In this document: positions 1 through 8,985 of the stretch, one piece after another
Layout of the letters: each line of letters opens with the position of its first letter
Position numbering within the stretch: position 1 is the stretch's first letter
NCBI RefSeq assembly: GCF_036607905.1
Contig: NZ_CP144555.1
Location: 2,976,001 to 3,040,000 of the forward strand
Reading direction: 5' to 3'
Origin: Streptomyces sp. SCSIO 75703
GTDB lineage: Bacteria; Actinomycetota; Actinomycetes; Streptomycetales; Streptomycetaceae
DNA length: 64,000 nt
The notes under the pieces: generated by a model
The model's input: the letters and a program-made list of their open reading frames with translations, nothing else
What the model was told of the DNA's origin: nothing
The model's database searches: none
Made by a program: the position numbers and the translations under genes

Positions 1-1
1 G

Positions 2-562
2 TCCTTCACCGAGCGCAGCGGCACCCTCGCGGCGGAGAAGCAGGCCATCGGCCGGGCGGCGGCGGCCCTCGTCGAGCCGGGGCAGACCCTCGTGATCGAC
101 GTCGGCACCACCGCGCTGGAGGTGGCCCGCGCGCTCCCCGCCGACCACACCGGCGTCATCGCCACGCCCTCGCTGCTGGTGGCCGCGGAGGTCAGCACCC
201 GCCCGCGCGTGGAGGTGCTGGTCAGCGGCGGCCGGCTCCGGGCCGGCGACCTGGCCTGCTCCAACGCCCAGACCGTGGAGTTCTTCCGGAACCTGCGCGC
301 GGACGCGGTCTTCCTCGGCTCGGGCGGCATCGCCCCCTACGGGCTGACCGACTTCCACGTCGACGAGGTCGCCACCAAACGCGCCATGCTGGCCAACGCC
401 TCCCGCCGGTGCGTCCTCGCCGACTCCAGCAAGTTCGGCCGTACCGCCGCGCACCGGGTGTGCGAGCTGGACGGCTTCGACACCCTCGTCACCGACACCG
501 CCTGCCCGCCGGAGCTGGCCGAGGCGCTCGGCCGGGCCGGCGTGGACGTCGTCCTGGGCTGA
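2..562 (+). CDS. DeoR-family transcriptional regulator, C-terminal part (5' end outside window)
   Basis: An open frame runs in from the window edge and stops at 560-562. The visible 186 residues are the sugar-phosphate-sensing DeoRC domain: the typical opening around EKQAIGRAAAALVEPGQTL, then VIDVGTTALEVARAL (the glycine/threonine-rich effector loop), and later FLGSGGI and VLADSSKFGR, which are standard for this family. The N-terminal winged helix is missing only because the window starts inside the gene. It points towards glpF-glpK, 534 bp downstream, so it may control glycerol genes. DeoR-family GlpR repressors sense glycerol-3-phosphate, but that specificity cannot be read here and a sugar-phosphate regulator is equally possible. 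Confidence 0.88.
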   Translation, partial: SFTERSGTLAAEKQAIGRAAAALVEPGQTLVIDVGTTALEVARALPADHTGVIATPSLLVAAEVSTRPRVEVLVSGGRLRAGDLACSNAQTVEFFRNLRADAVFLGSGGIAPYGLTDFHVDEVATKRAMLANASRRCVLADSSKFGRTAAHRVCELDGFDTLVTDTACPPELAEALGRAGVDVVLG

Positions 563-693
563 CCCGCGCGGACCCGCGCCCGGGGCCGGCCCGCGCCCTC
601 CCCCGCCCCGCGGACGCCTGCTCACGCCACCCGCCCGCGCCGGTGCCCCGCCGTCTCACCGGGGCGCCCGGCACCCGCCTGCCCGGCGCTCGC

Positions 694-743
694 CGGAAGC
701 CGATCGGAAGCGCATCGGAAGCGCATCGGAAGCGCATCGGAAG
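694..743. repeat. 11-bp direct repeat array between deoR-type gene and glpF
   Basis: The unit CGGAAGCGCAT occurs three times exactly at 705-737. It is preceded by a copy with two changes (694-704) and followed by half a unit (738-743); a further CGGAAGCGC occurs near 770. The 11-bp spacing is about one helical turn, so a protein would meet each copy on the same DNA face. Its position upstream of glpF suggests a cooperative operator or the remains of slippage. Function is inferred only. Confidence 0.6.
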
Positions 744-978
744 TCCGGAAATCTGGTTTCGGAAGCGCTCTCCCTGGTCGTACCGGGCGACGCACATGGC
801 ACACACGGCCCGCTCGGGCCGGCCGGCCTCCCGGCCACCGCCGGGCCCGGCCACCGCCGGACCCGCACCGGGGGCCCGGACGGTCCGGGCCCGAACGGCC
901 CGCGCCCCTTCGGGCCGACGGGGGCCGCCATGGCGCCGAACGGCGCACACCGCACCGCGCGGACGGACGCCCGATCTA

Positions 979-1059
979 CTCCATGGAGGCGAAATTCCCT
1001 GGAGTCCCCTGTGCGCATCCGCCGATGATCTTCCTTTGCACTACGTTTCGGTGAAGATC
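979..1059 (+). promoter_or_regulatory. Candidate control region of glpF-glpK
   Basis: The stretch is noticeably AT-richer than its surroundings. It holds the perfect palindrome CTCCATGGAG (979-988) and a spaced inverted repeat GATCTTC (1027-1033) / GAAGATC (1053-1059), shortly before the glpF ribosome site GAGGAGG (1086-1092). This is the expected position for a promoter and repressor site. No -35/-10 pair is convincing enough to name. Confidence 0.4.
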
Positions 1060-1096
1060 GCCAAATTCGCGGTCCATACCGATACGAGGAGGCCCG

Positions 1097-1990
1097 GTGG
1101 CGGCACGCGTTGTTCGTCGACGAGGTATTCGACGAGATCATCTCGGCGGCGAAATGATCGCCGAGTTCCTCGGGACGTTCGTCCTGATTCTCTTCGGCGT
1201 CGGATCGGTGGCCGTCGCGGTCGCCGGTCTGCCCGGTTCGGGCCGCCAGGTCGGGGAGTTCGGACCGGCCAACTGGCTGATCATCGCCTGGGGCTGGGGC
1301 CTGGCGGTGGTCTTCGGCGTCTACGTCGCCGGCGGCATCAGCGGCGCCCATCTCAACCCCGCGGTGACCCTCGCCTTCGCCGTACGGCGGCAATTCCCGC
1401 TGCGGAAGATCCTGCCGTACTGGTTCGCCCAGCTCGTGGGCGCCTTCACCGCCGCCGCCGTGGTCTATTCGAGTTACCGGTGGGCCATCGACGCGGCCAT
1501 CGCCAAATCCGGCGCACCACGCGACCAGTCACTGGCGACATACTCGATCTTCGCCACGTTCCCGGCCGAGTATTTCGGCAATTCCTGGTGGGGACCACTG
1601 CTCGACCAGATCATCGGCACCGGACTCCTGCTGCTGCTGATCTGCGCGCTCACCGACACCCGCAACACGGCCCCGATGTCCAACCTCGGCCCGTTCCTCA
1701 TCGGTCTGGTGGTCGTCGCGATCGGCCTGGCCTTCGGCACCAACGCCGGGTACGCGATCAACCCCGCCCGCGACTTCGGCCCGCGCCTGTTCACCTTCAT
1801 GGAGGGCTGGGGCGACATCGCGCTGCCAGGCACCTTCCAGTGGTTCAGCGGCTACTGGTGGATCCCCATCGTCGGCCCGCTCATCGGCGGCGTCATCGGC
1901 GCCCTCGTCTACGACGCGCTCATCACGCCGATGGTCCGGATGCTGCACGGGGAGCGGGAAGAGGGTCCCGCCACCGAAGAACCCTCGTAG
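1097..1990 (+). CDS. glpF: Glycerol facilitator (aquaglyceroporin, MIP family)
   Basis: The protein is an integral membrane channel for glycerol diffusion. Its 297 residues hold six hydrophobic segments and two re-entrant NPA loops: AHLNPAVTLA in the first half and AINPARDFGP in the second. The aspartate after the second NPA (NPARD) is the hallmark of glycerol-conducting rather than water-only members. The GTG start at 1097 follows GAGGAGG by four bases; an alternative ATG at 1154 begins right at the first membrane segment but has a poor ribosome site. Glycerol kinase follows after 78 bp, so imported glycerol is probably trapped by phosphorylation in one operon. Confidence 0.95.
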   Translation: MAARVVRRRGIRRDHLGGEMIAEFLGTFVLILFGVGSVAVAVAGLPGSGRQVGEFGPANWLIIAWGWGLAVVFGVYVAGGISGAHLNPAVTLAFAVRRQFPLRKILPYWFAQLVGAFTAAAVVYSSYRWAIDAAIAKSGAPRDQSLATYSIFATFPAEYFGNSWWGPLLDQIIGTGLLLLLICALTDTRNTAPMSNLGPFLIGLVVVAIGLAFGTNAGYAINPARDFGPRLFTFMEGWGDIALPGTFQWFSGYWWIPIVGPLIGGVIGALVYDALITPMVRMLHGEREEGPATEEPS

Positions 1991-2068
1991 GCCCGGCGGC
2001 GGGGCCCGCGGGCCCCGCGCCGCCCCGCGAGCGCAACGACACCAGGAACCCGAGAAGAGGCGGCAACG

Positions 2069-3586
2069 ATGCCCGAGTTCGTCGGCGCGGTGGACCAGGG
2101 AACCACCAGTACGCGCTTCATGATCTTCGATCACGCCGGCAACGAGGTGGCCCGGCACCAGCTCGAACACGACCAGATCCTGCCGCGGTCCGGCTGGGTC
2201 GAGCACGACCCGGTGGAGATCTGGGAGCGCACCAACACGGTGATCCAGAACGCCCTGCGCAGCGGCGGGCTGACCGCCTCCGACCTCCGGGCGATCGGCA
2301 TCACCAACCAGCGCGAGACCACCGTGGTCTGGGACCCGCGCACCGGGCGCCCGTACTACAACGCCGTCGTCTGGCAGGACACCCGCACCGACAGCATCGC
2401 CGCCGCGCTGGAGCGCGAGGGCCACGGCGACACCATCCGCCACAAGGCGGGGCTGCCGCCGGCCACGTACTTCTCCGGCGGCAAGATCAAGTGGCTGCTG
2501 GAGAACGTGGACGGGCTGCGCGAGGCCGCCGAGGCGGGCCACGCCCTGTTCGGCAACACCGACGCCTGGGTGCTGTGGAACCTCACCGGCGGCCCCAACG
2601 GCGGCGTCCACGCCACCGACGTCACCAACGCCAGCCGCACCATGCTGATGAACCTGGAGACCCTGGACTGGGACGACGAGCTGCTGGAGATCTTCCGCAT
2701 CCCGCGGGCGATGCTCCCCTCGATCCACCCCTCGTCCCACCCGGAGGCATTCGGGCAGGCCCGCACCTCCCGGCCGCTGAACGCCGCCGTGCCGATCACC
2801 GGGGTCCTCGGCGACCAGCACGCCGCCACCGTCGGTCAGGTCTGCTTCTCCCCCGGCGAGGCCAAGAACACCTACGGCACCGGCAACTTCCTGGTCCTCA
2901 ACACCGGTACGGAGCTGGTGCGTTCGCAGCACGGGCTGCTCACGACGCTGGCGTACCAGTTCGAGGGCAGCCCCCCGGTGTACGCGCTGGAGGGGTCGAT
3001 CGCGGTCACCGGGGCGGCCGTGCAGTGGCTGCGCGACCAGCTCAAGATCATCCGTACCGCCGCCGAGAGCGAGCAGCTCGCCCGCTCGGTGGAGGACAAC
3101 GGCGGCATGTACTTCGTCCCGGCCTTCTCCGGCCTCTTCGCCCCCTACTGGCGCTCCGACGCCCGCGGCGCGATGGTCGGCCTGGCCCGCTACAACACGC
3201 AGGGACACGTGGCACGGGCCACCCTGGAGTCCATCTGCTACCAGAGCCGGGACGTGGTCGACGCCATGGAGCAGGACTCCGGGGTGCACCTGGACGTGCT
3301 CAAGGTCGACGGCGGGGTCACCGCGAACGACCTGTGCATGCAGATCCAGGCGGACGTGCTGGGCGTCCCGGTCAGCCGGCCGGTGGTGGCCGAGACCACC
3401 GCGCTCGGCGCCGCCTACGCGGCCGGCCTCGCCACCGGCTTCTGGCGCGACACCGACGAGTTGCGCTCCCACTGGCAGGAGTCGAAGCGCTGGAGCCCGC
3501 AGTGGAGCGAGGACCAGCGGCAGAACGGCTACGCGGGCTGGAAGCGGGCCGTCGAGCGCACCCTGGACTGGGTGCAGGTCGACTGA
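2069..3586 (+). CDS. glpK: Glycerol kinase
   Basis: The enzyme is an ATP-dependent cytoplasmic kinase that converts glycerol to sn-glycerol-3-phosphate. The 505 residues match the normal family length. The FGGY-kinase phosphate loop is visible at the N terminus ([14 protein letters not shown]), the substrate region includes [11 protein letters not shown], and the ATP-binding half contains [23 protein letters not shown] and [18 protein letters not shown]. The ATG at 2069 follows AAGAGG. The position directly after glpF indicates co-transcription for glycerol use. No frameshift or missing key residue was noticed. Confidence 0.97.
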   Translation: MPEFVGAVDQGTTSTRFMIFDHAGNEVARHQLEHDQILPRSGWVEHDPVEIWERTNTVIQNALRSGGLTASDLRAIGITNQRETTVVWDPRTGRPYYNAVVWQDTRTDSIAAALEREGHGDTIRHKAGLPPATYFSGGKIKWLLENVDGLREAAEAGHALFGNTDAWVLWNLTGGPNGGVHATDVTNASRTMLMNLETLDWDDELLEIFRIPRAMLPSIHPSSHPEAFGQARTSRPLNAAVPITGVLGDQHAATVGQVCFSPGEAKNTYGTGNFLVLNTGTELVRSQHGLLTTLAYQFEGSPPVYALEGSIAVTGAAVQWLRDQLKIIRTAAESEQLARSVEDNGGMYFVPAFSGLFAPYWRSDARGAMVGLARYNTQGHVARATLESICYQSRDVVDAMEQDSGVHLDVLKVDGGVTANDLCMQIQADVLGVPVSRPVVAETTALGAAYAAGLATGFWRDTDELRSHWQESKRWSPQWSEDQRQNGYAGWKRAVERTLDWVQVD

Positions 3587-3610
3587 GGGCCGGGGGCCGG
3601 GGCCACGGGC

Positions 3611-3802
3611 TCAGCGGTCCGCGATGTCCTCGCGGAGCCCGTCGGAGAACTCCCACCAGGACAGCGGGAGCCAGTCGCCGCCGACGAAGGCGTCGACGGT
3701 CGCGCCCCGGCCCCGGACGGTCACGGTCGTCCCCGGCGGGTAGGTGGTGCCGGACAGTCCCGGCACGGGGACCAGCAGCGTCCCCAGTCGTTGTGCGGAC
3801 AT
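3611..3802 (-). CDS. Small conserved-type hypothetical protein (63 aa)
   Basis: I do not recognise the family. The ATG at 3802 follows GGGAGAAGG closely and gives MSAQRLGTLLVPVPGLSG, with a compact beta-rich, tryptophan-containing end (GGDWLPLSWWEFSDGL). The reading frame stays open further upstream, but that extension is low-complexity Arg/Gly/Pro and looks like non-coding GC bias. The gene points back towards glpK on the opposite strand and ends 24 bp from the glpK stop. No membrane segment or signal peptide is visible. Confidence 0.55.
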   Translation of the reverse strand: MSAQRLGTLLVPVPGLSGTTYPPGTTVTVRGRGATVDAFVGGDWLPLSWWEFSDGLREDIADR

Positions 3803-4174
3803 CCTTCTCCCTCGCTCACCTTCTCCTGGCGCCCCGGCGCCTTCCCGGTCCTTGCCCGGTGTCCTTCCGGCGCCTTCCCGGCACCTCCCGGCGCTCCCCC
3901 GGCGTCGTCCGGCAGATTCCCGGGATCCGGGGTCCGGTACGCCGGGTCCGGCGTCCCGGGCGGCTGCGGACGGGCGGCCTTCTCCGGGCATCCCCTCGGG
4001 CAGGCCGCCCGATTTCGTGATGTTCGTGAATTTTCACGCCACGTACCAGGGTATTCACCGGACAATACCGACTTGCCCGATCCCGTGGGCCGGAGAACCA
4101 TGAGAGATGGGTCACGCGGGGGACGGGCAGGGCGGCGTGGCCGGCACGTGTGTCGTCGAACGGAAGGGCCAGCC
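3803..4174. other. Intergenic region with pyrimidine-rich degenerate repeats
   Basis: The first 200 bases are made of variants of CCTTCCCGG / CTTCCGGCG repeated at irregular spacing, without a convincing gene. From about 4010 the sequence becomes AT-richer and probably contains the promoter of the formaldehyde dehydrogenase gene (see the inverted repeat at 4025-4038). Confidence 0.5.
4025..4038 (+). promoter_or_regulatory. Inverted repeat upstream of formaldehyde dehydrogenase
   Basis: CGTGAA-TT-TTCACG is a perfect inverted repeat with 6-bp arms in an AT-rich island, about 137 bp before the start codon. An additional TTTCGTGA half-copy lies just upstream. It is a plausible operator or part of the promoter; the binding protein is unknown. 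Confidence 0.4.
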
Positions 4175-5308
<1,134 letters not shown>

Positions 5309-5343
5309 GGGCCCCCGAGGCGCGGGCCGCGGGGCGCGCGCAC

Positions 5344-5386
5344 GACGGTGCCGGTCCCGGGTCCCACCCCCGGGGCCGGCACCGTC
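5344..5386 (+). terminator. Hairpin terminator after fdhA
   Basis: Two 18-bp arms (5344-5361 and 5369-5386) pair at 17 positions around a short loop, with a GACGGTGCCGG stem base. It lies 35 bp after the stop codon. It has no T-tract, as is usual in Streptomyces. Confidence 0.6.
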
Positions 5387-5492
5387 CGCCGTCCGTCCCG
5401 CGGCGTCCGCCCCCGCCGTCGGGCGTCGGCCCGCTGTCCGCGCGGGCCCGGCGGCCGGGACCGGCCGCCGGGCTCAGGCCGTACCGGCCCGG

Positions 5493-5950
5493 CCCACGTC
5501 GACGGCGTGCCGGTCCGGTTGCCCCCCCCTGACGAAACGGCTGCTGGTCCGCCTGGTGGCCGCCGAGGGTGAGCCGGTGCCGGTGCAGGTGCTGCGACGG
5601 GACGTCTGGGCGGTCGGCGACGAGCGCCACAGCCAGGCCCACCGCCGCCGCAACGAGGTGCAAAAGCGCGTCCTCGAACTGCGCCGCGCCCTCGACCCCG
5701 GCCAGAGCGGCGCCGGCTCCCGGGTGCTGCGCACCGAGCAGGTGATGGCGGCACCCGTGCCGGAGACCGCGTACCGGCTGGTGCTGGGGCCGGGCGAGCT
5801 GGACTGCGCGGACTTCACCGAACTGGTCGACTCGGCGCTGCTCGCCGCCCCCGCCTCCGCCGCCGACCGGCTGGCCGCAGCGCTGGCCCTGGTCCGCGGG
5901 CGCCCCCTGGCCGAGGCGAGCGACGACGCCTTCGCCCGCGCGGCACGTCG
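5493..5950 (+). pseudogene. Remnant of a SARP/AfsR-type (winged helix + BTAD) regulator
   Basis: From about 5529 one frame reads LTKRLLVRLVAAEGEPV, then a winged-helix body ending in NEVQKRVLELRRALDP and YRLVLGPGELDCADFTEL, and the start of a bacterial transcriptional activation domain (ADRLAAALALVRGRPLAE). It then dissolves into low-complexity sequence, where an intact SARP would continue for over 100 residues. Upstream, the matching N-terminal piece AHVDGVPVRLPP is in a different frame. The two frames meet at a run of eight C (5522-5529), where loss of one C would restore the reading frame. There is no proper start. It is therefore a frameshifted and truncated relic, not an active gene. Confidence 0.65.
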
Positions 5951-6121
5951 GCGGGGCGGCGGACGGTCGCTGGTGAGGTCATTCCCCGAGGACACCGGCG
6001 GGGCCGCTTCCGCCGCCAGCGGCGGACCGCTTCCGGTCCGCTTCCGGCCGGGGCCGGTCCGGGGGACGGCGGGCGGCTCCGGGCCCCTGGCGGGGCCGCC
6101 CGGCCGGCGGCCCGCCCGGGG

Positions 6122-6751
6122 TCAGCCGGAGGGCCGCAGGGCGGCGAGCCGGTCCGCGAAGGGCACGACCGCGAAGTCGTCGGCCGGGGCGGGCCGGGTG
6201 GCCGCCCGCCCGCGGGTCAGCGCGGCCAGCTCCCCCGCCGCCCGCCCGATCCGGGCGTCCAGTCCCTCGGCGCCCCAGTCCTCCGAGGCCGCGTAGACGC
6301 CGGTGGGGACGACGACGGCCTTGAGGTAGGCGAAGAGCGGGCGCAGGGCGTGGTCCAGGACCAGCGAGTGCCGTGCCGTGCCGCCGGTGGCGGCGACCAG
6401 CACCGGCGTACCGGCCAGCGCGTCGGGGTCGCTGCCGCCGAGGGCGTCGAAGAAGGACTTGAACAGCCCGCTGTACGAGGCCGAGAAGACCGGCGTGACC
6501 ACGATGAGCCCGTCCGCCTCCCGTACCGCGTCGAAGGCGGCGGAGAGCGCGGTGCCGGGGAAACCGCTGGTGAAGTGGTGGGCGATCTCCACGGCGAGGT
6601 CGCGCAGCTCCACGACCTCGACGTCCGCCGGGGCCCCCGCGCCGTCGGTGCCGGCCGAGGCGGCCTCGGCGGTGGCGGCGGCCAGGCGGTCGCCGAGCAG
6701 CCGGGTGGAGGACGGGACGCTCAGTCCCGCCGAGACGACGACGAGCTTCAT
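6122..6751 (-). CDS. FMN reductase of the LLM-partnered CE1759 type
   Basis: The protein is a 209-residue flavodoxin-like NAD(P)H:FMN reductase. The N terminus KLVVVSAGLSVPSSTRLLGD carries the FMN phosphate loop, and VTPVFSASYSGLFKSFFDAL plus LVAATGGTARHSLVLDHAL are typical of the NADPH-dependent FMN reductase fold. Its ATG overlaps the stop of the preceding luciferase-like gene (ATGA at 6748-6751), so translation is coupled. This pairing is known as the CE1758/CE1759 duo, in which the reductase probably supplies reduced flavin to the monooxygenase. The substrate of the pair is not known. Confidence 0.88.
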   Translation of the reverse strand: MKLVVVSAGLSVPSSTRLLGDRLAAATAEAASAGTDGAGAPADVEVVELRDLAVEIAHHFTSGFPGTALSAAFDAVREADGLIVVTPVFSASYSGLFKSFFDALGGSDPDALAGTPVLVAATGGTARHSLVLDHALRPLFAYLKAVVVPTGVYAASEDWGAEGLDARIGRAAGELAALTRGRAATRPAPADDFAVVPFADRLAALRPSG

Positions 6752-7845
6752 CGGGCGGTGACCTCCGTGGTCTGGCGGGCCGCGGCCAGCAGCGACGCGT
6801 GGGTGGGGGCGTCCGGCACGCCGGCCGGACGGTTCTTGGCGAACTCCTCGCGGAGCACCGGGACGACCTCCTCGCCGAGCAGGTCGAGCTGTTCCAGGAC
6901 GGTCTTCAGCGGCAGCCCGGCGTGGTCCATCAGGAAGAGCTGGCGCTGGTAGTCGCCGGCGTAGTCGCGGAAGGCGAGGGTCTTCTCGATCACCTGCTGG
7001 GGCGAGCCCACGGTGAGCGGGGTCTGCGCGGTGAACTCCTCCAGCGAGGGGCCGTGCCCGTAGACCGGGGCCACGTCGAAGTAGGGGCGGAACTCGCGCA
7101 CCGCGTCCTGGGAGTTCTTCCGCATGAACACCTGGCCGCCGAGGCCGACGATCGCCTGTTCGGGGGTGCCGTGCCCGTAGTGGGCGTAGCGCGCGCGGTA
7201 CAGCTCGATCATGCGCTTGGTGTGGTCGGCGGGCCAGAAGATGTTGTTGTGGAAGAAGCCGTCGCCGTAGTACGCGGCCTGCTCGGCGATCTCCGGGGAG
7301 CGGATCGAGCCGTGCCAGACGAAGGGGGCGACGCCGTCCAGCGGGCGGGGCGTCGAGGTGAAGCCCTGGAGGGGGGTGCGGAACTTGCCTTCCCAGTTCA
7401 CCACGTCCTCGCGCCACAGCCGGTGCAGCAGGGCGTAGTTCTCGATGGCGAGGTTGATGCCCTGGCGGATGTCCTGGCCGAACCAGGGGTAGACCGGGCC
7501 GGTGTTGCCGCGTCCCATCATGACGTCGGTGCGGCCGTCGGCCAGGTGCTGGAGCATCGCGAAGTCCTCGGCGATCTTGACCGGGTCGTTCGTGGTGATC
7601 AGCGTGGTGGACGTGGAGAGGATCAGCCGCTCGGTGCGGGCGGCGATGTAGCCGAGCATGGTCGTCGGGGACGAGGGCACGAACGGCGGGTTGTGGTGCT
7701 CCCCGGTGGCGAAGACGTCGAGCCCGACCTCCTCGGCCTTCAGCGCGATGGCGACCATGGCCTTGATCCGCTCGCGCTCGGTCGGGGTACGGCCCGTGGT
7801 GGGGTCCGGCGTGACGTCGCCGACGCTGAAGATCCCGAACTGCAT
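6748..7845 (-). CDS. LLM-class flavin-dependent oxidoreductase, CE1758 type
   Basis: The protein is a 365-residue luciferase-like monooxygenase with a single TIM barrel. The N terminus MQFGIFSVGDVTPDPTTGRT is characteristic, followed by KAEEVGLDVFATGEHHNPPF and LILSTSTTLITTNDPVKIAE, then DVMMGRGNTGPVYPWFG. It is translationally coupled to the FMN reductase, which presumably provides FMNH2. A short inverted repeat just upstream of the start may bind a repressor. It differs from the second LLM protein at 37962-38969, which belongs to an F420-type branch. Confidence 0.9.
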   Translation of the reverse strand: MQFGIFSVGDVTPDPTTGRTPTERERIKAMVAIALKAEEVGLDVFATGEHHNPPFVPSSPTTMLGYIAARTERLILSTSTTLITTNDPVKIAEDFAMLQHLADGRTDVMMGRGNTGPVYPWFGQDIRQGINLAIENYALLHRLWREDVVNWEGKFRTPLQGFTSTPRPLDGVAPFVWHGSIRSPEIAEQAAYYGDGFFHNNIFWPADHTKRMIELYRARYAHYGHGTPEQAIVGLGGQVFMRKNSQDAVREFRPYFDVAPVYGHGPSLEEFTAQTPLTVGSPQQVIEKTLAFRDYAGDYQRQLFLMDHAGLPLKTVLEQLDLLGEEVVPVLREEFAKNRPAGVPDAPTHASLLAAARQTTEVTAR

Positions 7846-7865
7846 GGTCGCTCACCCTCCAAGTT

Positions 7866-7879
7866 GTTGACGCTTCAAC
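7866..7879 (-). promoter_or_regulatory. Palindromic operator-like site before the LLM/FMN-reductase operon
   Basis: GTTGA-CGCT-TCAAC lies 20 bp upstream of the start codon, within an AT-rich patch (AACTATACC) that could be the -10 region in the minus orientation. TTGA/TCAA inverted repeats are commonly bound by MarR-type repressors. No such regulator gene is adjacent, so the binder is unknown. Confidence 0.4.
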
Positions 7880-8026
7880 TATACCCCGGCAACCACGCGC
7901 CTCCCCGATCTATTCCGCAGATCCCGCCGGCCCCGCCGGCCCGGCAGAGAGCCGGGGAGCGCGGGGCGCGGCCCGGGGGCTGACTTACGCTGGACGGCGA
8001 CCGGACGTCCGACCCTGGAGCAGCCC

Positions 8027-8803
8027 ATGGCCCCCGCAGCACCGCCCGCCGCCTCCCGTATCGCCGTCGTCACCGGGGCGAGCAGCGGCATCGGTGCCGC
8101 GACGGCCCGCCGGCTCGCCGCCGCCGGATACCGCGTCGTGCTGACCGCCCGCCGCAAGGACCGGATCGAGGCGCTCGCCGAGGAGATCACGGCGGCCGGC
8201 CACTCGGCGACCGCGTACCCGCTGGACGTCACCGACCGGGCGGCCGTCGACGAGTTCGCCACCGCCTTCCGGACCGTCGGCGTGCTGGTGAACAACGCGG
8301 GCGGCGCGCTGGGCGCCGACCCGGTGGCCGTGGGCGACCCGGACGACTGGCGCCGCATGTTCGAGACCAACGTCATCGGCACCCTTCACCTCACCCAGGC
8401 GCTCCTGCCCAAGCTGGAGGCGAGCGGCGACGGCACCGTGGTCGTGGTCACCTCGACCGCGGGTCACGCCACCTACGAGGGCGGCGCCGGATACGTCGCC
8501 GCCAAGCACGCCGAGCACGTCCTCGCCGAGACGCTCCGGCTGGAGATCGTCGGCCGCCCGGTCCGGGTGATCGAGATCGCCCCCGGCCTGGTGAAGACCG
8601 ACGAGTTCGCCCTCACCCGCTTCCGGGGCGACGCCGAGAGGGCCGCCCGGGTCTACGAGGGCGTGGCCGAGCCGCTGTCCGCGGACGACGTCGCCGACAC
8701 CGTCGCCTGGGCGGTCACCCGGCCCCCGCACGTCAACATCGACCTGCTGGTCGTCCGCCCCCGGGCGCAGGCGTCCCACACGAAACTGCACCGGGAGGCG
8801 TGA
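8027..8803 (+). CDS. Short-chain dehydrogenase/reductase
   Basis: The 258-residue protein is a classical SDR. It shows the NADP(H) glycine motif TGASSGIGAATARRLA, the NNAG box (VLVNNAGGALGAD), the catalytic serine in VVTSTAGHATYEGG and the YVAAKHAEH active-site pair. The basic ARRKDR after the second strand suggests NADP preference. It is of the YdfG/serine-3-dehydrogenase-like kind, but the substrate is unknown. The ATG at 8027 follows GGAG. A 48-residue membrane protein gene begins on its stop codon (TGATG), so the two are translationally coupled. Confidence 0.9.
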   Translation: MAPAAPPAASRIAVVTGASSGIGAATARRLAAAGYRVVLTARRKDRIEALAEEITAAGHSATAYPLDVTDRAAVDEFATAFRTVGVLVNNAGGALGADPVAVGDPDDWRRMFETNVIGTLHLTQALLPKLEASGDGTVVVVTSTAGHATYEGGAGYVAAKHAEHVLAETLRLEIVGRPVRVIEIAPGLVKTDEFALTRFRGDAERAARVYEGVAEPLSADDVADTVAWAVTRPPHVNIDLLVVRPRAQASHTKLHREA

Positions 8804-8949
8804 TGCCCGACCAGACGGGCCGCGACGAGCGCCGCCGGACACGCGAGAAGAAGGAACAGCGGCTGATGTGGTGGTGGCTGGGGTACTTCCTCTTCGGCAT
8901 CCACTTCGTCGCCTTCGTGATGATCTACGCGGTGAAGCACGCCAAGTAG
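8803..8949 (+). CDS. Small single-pass membrane protein (48 aa)
   Basis: The ATG overlaps the SDR stop by one base. The protein has a highly charged N-terminal third (DERRRTREKKEQR) followed by one transmembrane helix (MWWWLGYFLFGIHFVAFVMI) and a short basic tail. Size and layout resemble the small DUF6126-like membrane proteins common in Streptomyces, but that assignment is from memory and tentative. Coupling to the SDR is the only hint of a role. Confidence 0.75.
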   Translation: MPDQTGRDERRRTREKKEQRLMWWWLGYFLFGIHFVAFVMIYAVKHAK

Positions 8950-8973
8950 GCCCCGGCGGCGACCGCCGGGGCC
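8949..8973. terminator. Bidirectional terminator between convergent genes
   Basis: Eleven-bp perfect arms (GGCCCCGGCGG / CCGCCGGGGCC) flank a three-base loop. The hairpin sits in the 36 bp between the stop of the small membrane protein and the stop of rtcB, so it can serve both strands. Confidence 0.7.
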
Positions 8974-8985
8974 CGGCCCGCGGGC

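Noticed and set aside
409..4020. A 1203-codon open frame on the plus strand
   Set aside because: It crosses glpF and glpK in the wrong frame and has an Arg/Pro-dominated composition; it is a product of high GC content.
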